Shown here piece by piece: positions 43,866 through 54,400 of a stretch of DNA of 64,000 bases (position 1 is its first letter; each line of letters begins with the position of its first letter). A program made the translations under genes and the position numbers. Source of the stretch: Flavihumibacter fluminis (GTDB taxonomy: Bacteria; Bacteroidota; Bacteroidia; Chitinophagales; Chitinophagaceae); assembly GCF_021491375.1 (NCBI RefSeq), contig NZ_JAKEVY010000003.1, forward strand, positions 806,001 through 870,000, given 5' to 3'. The notes below the pieces were generated by a model, which saw only the letters and a list, made by a program, of their open reading frames with translations, had not been told where the DNA came from and searched no databases.

Positions 43866-45050
43866 ATGAAATTTTCCCGTTCAATAAACAGCATGGCTTT
43901 TATCCTGCTGGTAATTCTGGCATCCTGCCAGACCAAAAAGGCCGGAGGTGATTTTTCGGTTACAGTAAAATTTAGCAATGCGGATCAGCTAACTCCAATG
44001 CCTAACCGTAGAATTCAAATAGAAGAAATTCCATTTGGATCTGATGCGGTTCCGGTAATTCTGGATTCTGCCACAATAAAAGGTGCAGCAGGTACTGTTA
44101 CATTAAATGCAAAGGCAAAAGAAGAGGGAGTATATGAGGTTTCGGTAGATGATGGACCTGTATTTCTGGTAGTGAATGATACGGAAGAAATCACAGTAGA
44201 ATTGGATATGTCAAAAAGGGAGCGAAATTATTCGGTTACTGGTTCTTCAGCCAGCAAACAGATTCAGGATCTCATCAATGAGTACAGTGATCGAAGTTTA
44301 CAGATCAATGATGTATTTGCGCAACTGGATAGTATAAAATCCTTCCCCGGTTCGGATACTATGGTATTGGAACTCACGGATAAAAAAAATAAGCTTATTG
44401 CTGATCTTACAGGTTATGTGAAAGGGGTGGTTAGTAAAAGTGAAAGTCCGGCAGTGAGCATGTTTACCCTTGGACTTGCTTCTCAGATAGTTCCGAGAAA
44501 TGAATTTGAACAGATTTTAACGGAAACGGTTAACCGCTTTCCTGCATATGGAAGTTTACAGTCAGTTAAGAAAACATTTGATCAGCAAAAAGCCCAGCTG
44601 GAAGAAATGGAGAAAAGACAGTCGGCTAAAAGCCTGGTTGGTAAACCTGCGCCGGAGCTTACCATGCCGGATGAAAATGGAAAACCCATGTCTATATCTG
44701 GTTTCAAAGGAAAATATGTATTGGTAGATTTCTGGGCTAGCTGGTGCGGTCCATGCAGAAAAGAAAATCCCAATGTGGTTAGAGCCTATGATAAATTTCG
44801 TGCAAAGAACTTTACCATTTTAGGTGTATCACTGGATAAAAGCAGGGAAGACTGGCTGCAGGCTGTGAAAGATGATAAGCTGACCTGGTCGCATATGAGT
44901 GATCTGAAATTCTGGGATAGTGAATCTGTAAAAGTGTATGGTTTCGAAGGAATTCCTTACAATGTATTAATTGATCCCAATGGAATTATCATTGCAGAAA
45001 ATTTACGCGGGCCTGATCTTGAGAATAAATTGCTGGAAGTATTGAAGTAA
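43866..45050 (+). CDS. TlpA-type thioredoxin lipoprotein with DUF4369-like N-terminus
   Basis: A 394-residue lipoprotein (signal MKFSRSINSMAFILLVILAS, lipid cysteine 21). The N-terminal 100 residues look like the DUF4369 domain (MPNRRIQIEEIPFGSDAVPV). The C-terminal thioredoxin domain has VDFWASWCGPCRKENPNVVR with the CxxC near residue 293 and the cis-Pro region FEGIPYNVLIDPNG. Such proteins reduce disulfides in the periplasm; a specific partner is unknown. The frame allows a GTG two codons earlier; I prefer the ATG. It follows gatB by ten bases and is closed by a terminator. Confidence 0.92.
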   Translation: MKFSRSINSMAFILLVILASCQTKKAGGDFSVTVKFSNADQLTPMPNRRIQIEEIPFGSDAVPVILDSATIKGAAGTVTLNAKAKEEGVYEVSVDDGPVFLVVNDTEEITVELDMSKRERNYSVTGSSASKQIQDLINEYSDRSLQINDVFAQLDSIKSFPGSDTMVLELTDKKNKLIADLTGYVKGVVSKSESPAVSMFTLGLASQIVPRNEFEQILTETVNRFPAYGSLQSVKKTFDQQKAQLEEMEKRQSAKSLVGKPAPELTMPDENGKPMSISGFKGKYVLVDFWASWCGPCRKENPNVVRAYDKFRAKNFTILGVSLDKSREDWLQAVKDDKLTWSHMSDLKFWDSESVKVYGFEGIPYNVLIDPNGIIIAENLRGPDLENKLLEVLK

Positions 45051-45068
45051 TTAATTTGCCATTCAACT

Positions 45069-45098
45069 AAAAAAGGAACCACCATTGGTTCCTTTTTT
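45069..45098 (+). terminator. Terminator after the TlpA lipoprotein gene
   Basis: A perfect 12-bp stem (AAAAAAGGAACC with GGTTCCTTTTTT) with a six-base loop begins 18 bases after the stop codon. Confidence 0.9.
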
Positions 45099-45475
45099 AG
45101 TTTCGTAAACTATTCAAGAAATTTAGAATTTATTCACAGTCTATATACGGTAAGCATTATCAAATAAAACAAAATTTAATAGGTATAAATCACATACGAA
45201 ATTGTAAAAATAAAATAATGATATAAACAACTATGGATTATACCATAAACAATTAACCTTAGTTTAAACATTGTGTGTTTAATTTGTTAATTCCAGACAA
45301 AATATTACACACATGAGAACGTTGCGCTGTAGTGAGAGAAGCCCTCTAGTCATTATAAGTTCCGATCAAATTATCTTGAATAAAATTTCTGGTTCCACCT
45401 ACCAGTTTTAAAGCAGCTATTCAAGTTTTCGCCTGTCATACATATTAACAAAGATTTTTTTTAATCAAACACACA
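45099..45475. other. Long AT-rich leader region of the SusC gene
   Basis: This 377-base stretch holds no gene I trust. It contains a 13-bp sequence ACATTGTGTGTTT at 45268-45280 whose perfect complement AAACACACAATGT lies at 45467-45479 and covers the SusC ATG. A 32-codon reading frame (45313-45411, MRTLRCSERSPL) lies between them but has no supporting evidence. No clear TAnnTTTG box was found. The region presumably carries the SusC promoter and any regulatory sites. Confidence 0.45.
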
Positions 45476-48400
45476 ATGTACATGAGAAAAATGCTCTGCA
45501 TGCTTTTGTGCATGGTTGTCCTGGCAGGGCAACTATGGGCACAATCCCGAACTATTACGGGGAAAGTTGTAGATGACCAAGGAAAGCCGCTATCTAATGT
45601 AACAGTTAGAGCGATTGGCAGCAACATTGGGTCTTCAACTGATGATAATGGTAATTTCACATTATCTGTTCCAACCAGTGCGCGTGACCTTGAATTTACT
45701 TCAATTGGTTTTGCCACTAAGTCTGTATTAATTCCATCTTCAGGTTCTATTGAAGTGAAAATGGAAAAAGGAACATCTACTTTAAGTGAAGTAGTTGTTA
45801 CAGGTTACTCTTCACGTAAGAAAGCAGAATTTACGGGTGCGGTAGCCAAAGTAGTGGCAGAAGAAATCAACCAGGTTCCACTGGCATCCTTTGAGCAGAT
45901 TCTGCAAGGACGTGCTCCTGGTTTATACATTGCTTCCGGATCTGGCTTGCCTGGTTCATCTGCAAGGGTAAACATCCGCGGCGTTGGTTCAATTTTCGGT
46001 GGAAATGATCCGTTGTATGTAATGGATGGTATTCCTATTGAAGCTGGTGTATTTCGTTCATTAAACCCCAATGATTTCGAAAGCGTTGACGTTTTAAAAG
46101 ACGCTGCTGGTACATCATTGTATGGTTCAAGAGGAGCGAATGGTGTAATTGTGATTACCACCAAAAAAGGAAAAGGGGGTAAAACACAGCTTAATTACAG
46201 AAATATGTTTGGGTTTGCTGAACCTCCTCAGTTGAAGAATGTAAAAATGATGAATACAACTGAGCGTTTGAGATATGAATCTGAAATTCTTGGACCGGGC
46301 CTTTTCCCATCTCCAACTGGATTGACAGGGTTACCTGGATGGGATTATTCTCCAAACAATCCTAGGTATGCAGGATTAACTGATGCACAAAAAGAATTGA
46401 ATGCGCGTTTATTGGATTCCATTTCCAGAATTAATACCAATTGGCCTGATCAGTTTACCCAGAGAGCCCCTTTTCAGCAACATGAATTGAGTGCGTCTGG
46501 TGGCAATCAGAATCTGAATTTTTATACTTCTCTTTCATATTTTGATCAGGAAGGTATTATCCTGAATTCAGGATTAGAGCGTTATACCTTCAGAGCGAAT
46601 ATTGATTTTAAATCAGACAGATTAAGTGTATCTGTTAGATCTACTGCTGGTTGGAGTAAGCAAAATGGTATTGAATCTGAAGCAGGTGTAGCTTTGGCAA
46701 ACCCAATCGCCGCTTCTTACCTGGAATTACCTTACAGGAGACTGCGCAATGATGCAGGCACGGTAATAACCGGTGCTGGACGAGTGGGAAGTAATGCATA
46801 TGACAGAATATTCACTACTACCAACATAAATAATCAATTCAAGGGAAATCTTGGTGTCACAATTAACTATAACATCTGGAATGGTATTTCATTCCGTACT
46901 ATTAATGGGGTAGACTGGAGAAACACCAACACCAGCCGCTTTATTGATCCTACTTCTTTTGCAGGTACAACGTTTACTGGAGCAGGATCAGGTAACGCAG
47001 GGGCAGGTTTCCCTACTTCTGGTGTTTATGGTGAAGGAAATGCTGAAAACTTAGGATTGATTTCTACAACTGGACTAGTATATTCAAAAAGTATCGGAGA
47101 GAAGCATACAGTTAATGCTTCTGCTATGTTTGAAATGATCCGGAATAAATTCAGAAGTATGGGGATAACGACTTTCGGTATTAACCCAAGTTTGCCTAAC
47201 ACCTTTGCTGGAGCTTCTGCGGGAACTGCTACTAACAACTATATTCCAACCTTCAGTGGTGGTAAAACTTTAAATGGGTTATTCTCCACTTTCGCAACGG
47301 TTGATTACACCTATGATGGCAAGTATACTTTCTCTGGTAGTATTAGAAGGGATGCTCCTTCTCAGGTTCCAGAAACCAATCGTAATAACATTTTCTATTC
47401 TTTTGGTGCAAGCTGGAATATCATGCGTGAAAACTTCATGGACAAACAAAATATTTTCCAGGATGCGGTGTTGAGAGCTAGCTATGGAGAAAGTGGAAAC
47501 GCAAATGGATTTACCAGCAATTTTGGTTATATCGCTACTTATGGTCAGTTAGGGGCAGGCTACGCAGGTGCACCTGCTATCATTCCAACTTCTCCTGGAA
47601 ACCTAGATTACAAATTGGAGAGCCAGGTAATTTCAAACGTTGGTTTGGATTTGAGTTTCCTTGACAGAAGAATCAATACCACTTTCGAATATTACATTAA
47701 GGACACTAGAAACCTTTTTGTAGACCAAAGTCTTTCCCGTACTACCGGTTTCAATGCATTGTCAACTAATGCTGCGAAGATGAGAAACCAAGGTTTTGAG
47801 TTCTCTGTAAACGCTGATGTAATTCGTAGAAATGATTTCCGACTTTCTCTCGGTGTTAATGGCGCTACCCTTAAGAATGAGATTCTTGATTTAGGTCAGG
47901 TTTCTGAAATTCCGTTAGGTACAGGCATTATTCGTGAAGGATTGCCTTTAGGTACCCACTTCATTGTAGGTTATGCCGGTGTAGACCCGCAAACTGGTGA
48001 TCCTATTTATACTGATGTCAATGGAAACCCTACTTCTGTTTATTCTGCAGCAAATAACAGGGCTGATTTTGGTACCTACCTGCCAAGTTTCACTGGTGGT
48101 GCGAATATGGATATTAACTTCAAGGGATTTGATTTCTCTATTTTCTTTTCAACTGCACAAGGTGTAAAACGTTTCAACAACGAATCTTTCTTCTACGAAA
48201 CAACCAATTCAAATATTGGCTTTAATAAAAGAGTTGAAATGTTAACCGAAACATGGACTGAGTCTCGTACCATTACTGATTATCAGCGAATAGGAACACA
48301 GCGTCAGTTTAGTAGCAAAGATATACGTGATGCCTCTTTTGTTCGGTTGAGAAATATGCAAATTGGTTATACACTGGATTCAAAAAGAATCAAAGGCATA

Positions 48401-48553
48401 CCAGTTCGTAGTTTCCGTTTCTGGGCACAGGGTCAGAACTTATATACTTGGACAAAATGGCAAGGTTTTGATCCTGAAGAAAGCAATAACATTGCTACGT
48501 ATGAATTTCCAAATCCAAGAACAATTACAGTAGGATTGGACATCAACTTTTAA
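45476..48553 (+). CDS. SusC/RagA-family TonB-linked outer membrane receptor
   Basis: A full-length receptor of 1025 residues. After a signal peptide (cleavage near LWAQ, residue 24) comes the carboxypeptidase-regulatory-like domain (TITGKVVDDQGKPLSNVTVR), the VVVTGYSSRKKAEFTGAVAK junction, the plug (GRAPGLYIASGSGLPG, VNIRGVGS, DPLYVMDGIPIE, LYGSRGANGVIVITTKKG) and the beta-barrel, ending PRTITVGLDINF. It imports a large ligand with TonB energy together with the SusD gene 21 bases downstream. The ATG at 45482 (MRKMLCML) is an equally possible start. No enzyme genes accompany the pair, so the substrate cannot be assigned. Confidence 0.96.
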   Translation: MYMRKMLCMLLCMVVLAGQLWAQSRTITGKVVDDQGKPLSNVTVRAIGSNIGSSTDDNGNFTLSVPTSARDLEFTSIGFATKSVLIPSSGSIEVKMEKGTSTLSEVVVTGYSSRKKAEFTGAVAKVVAEEINQVPLASFEQILQGRAPGLYIASGSGLPGSSARVNIRGVGSIFGGNDPLYVMDGIPIEAGVFRSLNPNDFESVDVLKDAAGTSLYGSRGANGVIVITTKKGKGGKTQLNYRNMFGFAEPPQLKNVKMMNTTERLRYESEILGPGLFPSPTGLTGLPGWDYSPNNPRYAGLTDAQKELNARLLDSISRINTNWPDQFTQRAPFQQHELSASGGNQNLNFYTSLSYFDQEGIILNSGLERYTFRANIDFKSDRLSVSVRSTAGWSKQNGIESEAGVALANPIAASYLELPYRRLRNDAGTVITGAGRVGSNAYDRIFTTTNINNQFKGNLGVTINYNIWNGISFRTINGVDWRNTNTSRFIDPTSFAGTTFTGAGSGNAGAGFPTSGVYGEGNAENLGLISTTGLVYSKSIGEKHTVNASAMFEMIRNKFRSMGITTFGINPSLPNTFAGASAGTATNNYIPTFSGGKTLNGLFSTFATVDYTYDGKYTFSGSIRRDAPSQVPETNRNNIFYSFGASWNIMRENFMDKQNIFQDAVLRASYGESGNANGFTSNFGYIATYGQLGAGYAGAPAIIPTSPGNLDYKLESQVISNVGLDLSFLDRRINTTFEYYIKDTRNLFVDQSLSRTTGFNALSTNAAKMRNQGFEFSVNADVIRRNDFRLSLGVNGATLKNEILDLGQVSEIPLGTGIIREGLPLGTHFIVGYAGVDPQTGDPIYTDVNGNPTSVYSAANNRADFGTYLPSFTGGANMDINFKGFDFSIFFSTAQGVKRFNNESFFYETTNSNIGFNKRVEMLTETWTESRTITDYQRIGTQRQFSSKDIRDASFVRLRNMQIGYTLDSKRIKGIPVRSFRFWAQGQNLYTWTKWQGFDPEESNNIATYEFPNPRTITVGLDINF

Positions 48554-48574
48554 ATAAAAAATTGCTTATTAATT

Positions 48575-50017
48575 ATGAAACGACTATATAGAACGTCACT
48601 AGCAATCCTTCTCGCTGCCTCATTAGGAGCTTGTGAGAAAAAGGTTGTTGATCTGGATCCAATAGACCAGATTCCTACCGACCGAGCAATCAGAACGGTG
48701 GCTAATGTGAATACAGCAGTAAACGGTGTTTATGGTACCTATCAATACAGAAGAAATGTGTATGTGAATGCCTTTATTTCTGATGAACTCAGACTTGGTA
48801 CTGGAACAGAATACAGAAATGTTGGAAACATTCTTTTCAACTGGCAACACGTATCTGATTCACAGGATTGGAGAGATGGTGAAACCGGTGGTATCTGGAC
48901 AAATCGCTATGCTGTAATTGATCGTGCCAACAGGATTTTAGAGTTGATAGATGGAATTCCTGCAAATACACCAGCAGAAGAAGCTTTGAAGTCGCAATAC
49001 AAAGGTGAACTTTTGGCAATGAGAGCAATTGCCCATTTTGATTTGCTCAATTATTTTTCTGCTACACTGGCATATGATCCTACTGCATTAGGTATTGTAG
49101 TTCAAGCCGAGTCAGCAAAATCTCCCAGCTCTTATCAGCCCGCAAGAGTAAATCAGCAAGAGGCAATTAATTTGATCAATGCCGATTTAGTTCAAGCTAA
49201 GACCTTAATCCCCGCAACATTCACCAATGCCAGCCGTATTACACGAAATGCGGTTTCTGCAATGCAGGCAAAAGTTGCCCTTTATACGCGTAATTGGGGT
49301 GCCGTTGCAGGTTTTGCAGATGAGGTAATAAACTCACAGCCATTGGCAACAATTTCAGCCTACCCTTCCTTGTGGAGCACGAAATCACTTCCTGAGAACC
49401 AGAGTACCGAAGTAATCTGGAAGTACAATGTAAATGCTGCTAACTCTGGATTTAATATTGGCGGATTGTTTCAGGATGGTAATGGGGCTGTTCAGGCATC
49501 TCCTTCTCAAAAGTTGTTGAATACTTACAATCAGGAAGATGACGTTCGTTTCACTACATTCTTTCTTACCGCTCCCAGAAACCTGATTGCGAAGTACGGT
49601 GTAGTAACAGGAACAATTTCTGATAACTTCCAGTATGATATCAAAATCCTTCGTACTTCAGAATTGGTTCTTGCAAAGGCTGAAGCACTTGCAGAACTCA
49701 ATGATCTTGATGGCGCAAATGATGCATTAGCTTCATTACGATCAAATCGTATTGCGGACTATGAACATACGGATATAACTGACAAGGCTGCTTTGATAGA
49801 TGCAATTCTGGAAGAGCGTTATAAAGAATTGGTTTATGAAGGCCATCGTTATCTGGATCTTCGCAGAAGGAGTCTTCCAATTACCCGTTTGTTGGAGGAT
49901 GCAGGTGGAAATCCGCAAAGTACTACATTGGCAACAAACAATACCAAGTATATCTTGCCTATTCCGCAGCAGGAAAAGTTCGCAAATCCGAATATGCAAC
50001 AAAATGCAGGTTATTAA
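48575..50017 (+). CDS. SusD/RagB-family outer membrane lipoprotein
   Basis: A 480-residue lipoprotein; the signal ends LAASLGAC (cysteine 20) followed by EKKVVDLDPIDQIP. Family motifs: KGELLAMRAIAHFDLLNYFS, KILRTSELVLAKAEALAELN, and the late ILEERYKELVYEGHRYLDLR with IPQQEKFANPNMQQNAGY at the end. It forms the ligand-capturing lid of the preceding SusC. Its transcript stops at a hairpin shared with the convergent SusD gene. Confidence 0.96.
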   Translation: MKRLYRTSLAILLAASLGACEKKVVDLDPIDQIPTDRAIRTVANVNTAVNGVYGTYQYRRNVYVNAFISDELRLGTGTEYRNVGNILFNWQHVSDSQDWRDGETGGIWTNRYAVIDRANRILELIDGIPANTPAEEALKSQYKGELLAMRAIAHFDLLNYFSATLAYDPTALGIVVQAESAKSPSSYQPARVNQQEAINLINADLVQAKTLIPATFTNASRITRNAVSAMQAKVALYTRNWGAVAGFADEVINSQPLATISAYPSLWSTKSLPENQSTEVIWKYNVNAANSGFNIGGLFQDGNGAVQASPSQKLLNTYNQEDDVRFTTFFLTAPRNLIAKYGVVTGTISDNFQYDIKILRTSELVLAKAEALAELNDLDGANDALASLRSNRIADYEHTDITDKAALIDAILEERYKELVYEGHRYLDLRRRSLPITRLLEDAGGNPQSTTLATNNTKYILPIPQQEKFANPNMQQNAGY

Positions 50018-50044
50018 GTACTGTGGGTATTTGATATAAGCACT

Positions 50045-50076
50045 AAAAAGGCGGCTCTACAAAGGCCGCCTTTTTT
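50045..50076. terminator. Bidirectional terminator between convergent SusD genes
   Basis: AAAAAGGCGGC and its complement around a nine-base loop, with A and T runs on both sides. It lies 28 bases after the rightward SusD stop and 15 bases after the leftward one, so it can serve both. Confidence 0.9.
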
Positions 50077-50090
50077 ATTTACTAATGGAA

Positions 50091-51482
50091 TTAATATCCA
50101 TCATTCTGTTCTACAATACCTCCACTAGTTTGCACTTCTCTTAGTGGAATCGGATACAATGCCCGGAAGGCTTCATTAATACCCAAACTTGCAATCTTAT
50201 TATACCGACGTAAATCAAACCAGCGATGACCTTCATGTGCCAGTTCAACCCGACGTTCTTTTTCAACCGCAAGAACTGCTTCTTCTGCTGATGCAGGAGT
50301 AATAGGATCCAGTCCAGCCCTTTGACGAACAATATTAATATCTTCAGCGGCCCCTACTAAATCCGGACTAGCTTTACGTGCCCTTGCTTCTGCACGGATA
50401 AGATATAATTCTGCCAATCGCATTACAATTACATTGTCATCACCCGCAACACGGAAAGCTTTCAATGTTTTGTTAGCAGGAATTCTGGGAACTGATGTAT
50501 TATCAAGAACAGTTACATTGACTGCCTTTCTCAGATCGCCTTCTTCATGCGCGTTTGCTAGTCCCGGAGAAGAAGTGATTTCATTTCTTCCACCATTGGC
50601 ACCGGGGAAATAAAAGAAAGCAATGGAGTTTGCATCATCAATTGCAAAAGGCAATTCAAACACTGATTCTGGAGCAACATTTTTAACTGCCCAAAGTGAA
50701 CGGTAATCCGGGGCCAGTCCGCCTAGTGTGGCACCTGCATAAACAGAAAGTACTTCTGTTGCGGTTGCTTCTGCTGCAGCGAACTCTTCATTGTACAACT
50801 CAACTCTGGCTTTGAGCATTCTGGCAGCTCTTGCTGTTGCCCTGGCAACGTTTGTTCCGGTAAGATTAGCCACTGCGAAGTCAATATCGCTTTTGATTTG
50901 GGTAATCACTTCAGCTTCTGTTGCTCTTTCTTTTGGATCAGCATCGGAAGGGGTAAGCGTTGGAGCAGTGAATAATGGTACTCCAACTCCATTTCCTTTG
51001 TTGTATCCTGTAGCACTACCGCCAAAGTAGCGAAGCAAATCATGATACATCAATGCGCGAAGGAATCTAGCTTCTGCAATTGCGTTTTGTTTGTTGAATG
51101 CCGGATCTTCAAGGTTTTCGGCAGATGCGATAATATTATTAGCGCGATTGATACCATTGTATATTGTATTCCACATGTTATTCAATTCGACATTATCCGC
51201 AAGGATTTGTTTATTGAATATCTGGGCAAAACTGGGAAAGGTTCCAGTATGATTGATATTATCGGCTCCCATATCAGCAAATGCCTGGTAGCGCAATCCA
51301 TAGTAGTTGCCGCTTTGCAAGGCATCATATATACCGATCAGGCCAGCTTCAACACCTTGTCTGGTTGTGAACGCCGTAGTAGCGTCCAGTGCTCCCTGTG
51401 GCTCCTGTTCGAGAATCTTATTACATGCAGATCCTGTAAGCAGGACAAAAGCAAATATGATTGGAAATTTCATTCTTTTCAT
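50091..51482 (-). CDS. SusD/RagB-family outer membrane lipoprotein
   Basis: A 463-residue lipoprotein (signal MKRMKFPIIFAFVLLTGSAC, cysteine 20). It has AIAEARFLRALMYHDLLRYF, VIVMRLAELYLIRAEARARK, AVEKERRVELAHEGHRWFDL and the C-terminal VEQNDGY of the family. It partners the SusC encoded 16 bases upstream. Compared with the neighbouring SusD proteins it shares motifs but clearly differs in sequence, so the three pairs in this region should bind different ligands or be old duplicates. Confidence 0.96.
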   Translation of the reverse strand: MKRMKFPIIFAFVLLTGSACNKILEQEPQGALDATTAFTTRQGVEAGLIGIYDALQSGNYYGLRYQAFADMGADNINHTGTFPSFAQIFNKQILADNVELNNMWNTIYNGINRANNIIASAENLEDPAFNKQNAIAEARFLRALMYHDLLRYFGGSATGYNKGNGVGVPLFTAPTLTPSDADPKERATEAEVITQIKSDIDFAVANLTGTNVARATARAARMLKARVELYNEEFAAAEATATEVLSVYAGATLGGLAPDYRSLWAVKNVAPESVFELPFAIDDANSIAFFYFPGANGGRNEITSSPGLANAHEEGDLRKAVNVTVLDNTSVPRIPANKTLKAFRVAGDDNVIVMRLAELYLIRAEARARKASPDLVGAAEDINIVRQRAGLDPITPASAEEAVLAVEKERRVELAHEGHRWFDLRRYNKIASLGINEAFRALYPIPLREVQTSGGIVEQNDGY

Positions 51483-51498
51483 TTTTTCTCAATTTGGA

Positions 51499-54400
51499 TT
51501 AAAGACCTAGGTTAACTCCGAATGTGATGGTTCTGGCCTGGGGATAGGTCAGGAAATCTGTACCGGGCGCAGTGTTGGTAATACTGAACGTACTAACCTC
51601 CGGATCGAAGCCCTGGTAGTTGGTCCAGGTTTTCAGGTTTTCACCTTGGATAAAGAACCTGATATTGTTCATCTTCAGTTTTTGAACCACTGTTTTTGGA
51701 AGGTTATAGAAAAGCTGAATGTTTTTCAAACGAAGGAATGATCCATCTTCCAACCATCTGGTAGATGTTCTTCTGTTATTGGAAGGATCTCCAAACACCG
51801 CACGAGGCAATGTTGCTGATTCTCCCTTGTCAGGTGTCCAGCGATTCAATGTGGTAGATAATTGTCCGAATACACTATTCATGCCTTCACCAAATGCACG
51901 GGTGTTATTGTAGATCTCATTGCCAGATACAAACTGCAGAAATACATTCAGCCCGAAACCTTTGTAACTCACTTCGTTAATCATACCACCAAAGAAATCA
52001 GGAACAGCACTTCCAATGATGCGCTGATCATCAGTTGTGATCCTGTTATCGCCATTCAGGTCTTCGAATTCAATATCACCAGGACGTGTAGCTGCAGAAT
52101 GAACAGGTGCTGCTGCAATTTGATCCTGATTTTGGAAAATTCCTTTCACCACAAATCCTCTAAAAGCACCAAGATCCTGGCCTTCTTCTACCCAGCTTGC
52201 AAAGCCGGATGCAAAGGGTGTTCCAGCCAGCTTCACTACCTTATTGTCCGGGAAGGTAATATTGAAGTTGGTAGTCCAACGGAAATCACGCTTGTTGATG
52301 TTTGTAGTATTCAGTGAGATTTCCAAACCCTTATTGCGGAGTGATCCGATGTTTTCATTAATTGTGGTGAAACCGGAAGAACCCACCAGTGGACGTGCCA
52401 ATAAAAGGTCATTGGTATTTCTGATATAATAATCTGCAGTCAGGTTGATGCGATCATTGAAGAAACCGAGATCAAGTCCGACGTTGATTTGTTCAGAGTT
52501 TTCCCATCCTAAATTAGGGTTACCCAATTGTGAGGGAGCCAGACCTGCGGCCTGTGCAAAGTTCTGACCGGCACCAACAAGCGGAAGGGAAGCGAAATCT
52601 CCAATGCTGGAGTTACCAGCTTGTCCCCAGCTTGCGCGCAGTTTCAGATCACTGATGAAATTACTATTCTTCAGGAAGTTTTCCTCACTAACTCTCCACG
52701 CTACAGAAGCAGCGGAGAAAGTACCCCAACGGCGGTCGGCACCAAAACGGGAAACTCCATCTCTTCTCACACTGGCAGTAAGTAGGTATTTGCCTTTGAA
52801 ACCATAAATGGCTCTGGCAAGATATCCAACAATACCGTAGGAAGATCCATTGGAAGTAGCAGCCACTCTTTGTGAACCTGCAGTAAGTCGGATGATTGCG
52901 TCACCAGGGAAATTGGTTGCCTGCGCAAAAATGCTTTCAAATTTAGATTCCTGGAAAGAGGCTACACCGGTAAAGGTCAGATCGTGGTTATCACCGATTC
53001 TTGGTTTGTAAGTAAGAATGTTTTCATTGGTCAGGTTAATATCCTGCGTATAACCTTCTCTGCCATCCCCCCGAACACCTGCACCCTGGATATGGGTTGA
53101 AGGAATGTACTGTTGTTCACGAAAGTTCAGGTAGTCTACCCCTGCAACAGAGCGGAAGCTGAGTGAAGGTAAAATCTGCCATTCTCCATAACCATTCGCC
53201 AGTATACGATTGTTCGCAACATTATATGTAGGTTCCAGTGCGTTGGCGATGGCATTTTCGATAGAAGCATTCGGATCCCGTCCATAGGTTCCATTCTCAT
53301 TAAATGCCGGGAAATAGGATCCGAGAAGAAGTGAAGTACTAACAACACCGTAGATATTGTTATCGTTTTGAATTCGGGTACTGTTAGAGCGACTTAAACC
53401 AATGCTGGTACCAATTTTGATTTTTTTGGAGAGGTTATTGTCAACATTGATCCGAAGGTTATAGCGTTCAAATTCAGATCCGATAACAATACCTTCCTGG
53501 CCGAAATAAGAACCTGCTATAAAGAATTTGGTATTCTCATTTCCGCCCTGCAGGTTTACGTCCATTGATTTTACGTTGGCACTTCTGAAAATTTCATCCT
53601 GCCAATTAGTAGTTGGGTAGGAAGAAGGATCATTATCATAGCCCACCAAACCGAGCTGACTGGGAACAACGGAAGCGCCAAAACGGTTACGCACCATTTC
53701 CTGCATTTGCTCGATGAATTGAGGACCTGTTAAGGTTGGTAGTTTTCTGTAAACCTCAGATTTACCCAGGTAAGAATTGATGTTTACACGGGTTTTGCGG
53801 TTTGCTCCTCTTTTAGTGGTAACCAGAACAACACCATTCGCAGCCCTGGAACCATAAATGGCGGTTGCAGCTGCGTCTTTCAATACTTCAAAGGATTCAA
53901 TTTCGCTGGGGTTGATATCCGCCAGGGCATTCATGGTTTGGCCACCCACGCCAATCTGTGAATAGTTGCCTATGTTGATGGGAATTCCGTCGATAACATA
54001 AAGAGGTTGAGAACTGGCGTTGATGGAGCCGGTACCCCTGATGTTGATGTTGATAGATCCCCCAGGTGTTCCAGAGCTCTGGGTAACATTTACCCCTGCA
54101 GCCCTACCTCTCAGCGCCTGATCCGGACCCTGAATGGGGATGTTCTGCAGATCAGTTCCTTTAACCTGTGAAACGGAAGTGGTCAACTCACGTTTTTTCT
54201 GGGTACCATAGCCAACAATTACAACTTCAGACAAATTTTTGTCAGAGGTAGAAAGTTGGATACTGAACTCATTCTGAGACCCCAGAGTTTGGGTGAAGTC
54301 GCCAAATCCAATGGCAGAAATAACAATGCTTTTCGTGTTGGCGGGAACAGTCAAACTAAATTTACCTCCTTCTCCGCTTGTTGTACCAATATTGGTACCC

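Noticed and set aside
45313-45411. 32-codon upstream ORF ahead of SusC
   Set aside because: No homology, codon pattern or initiation signal supports it; AT-rich leaders often contain such frames.
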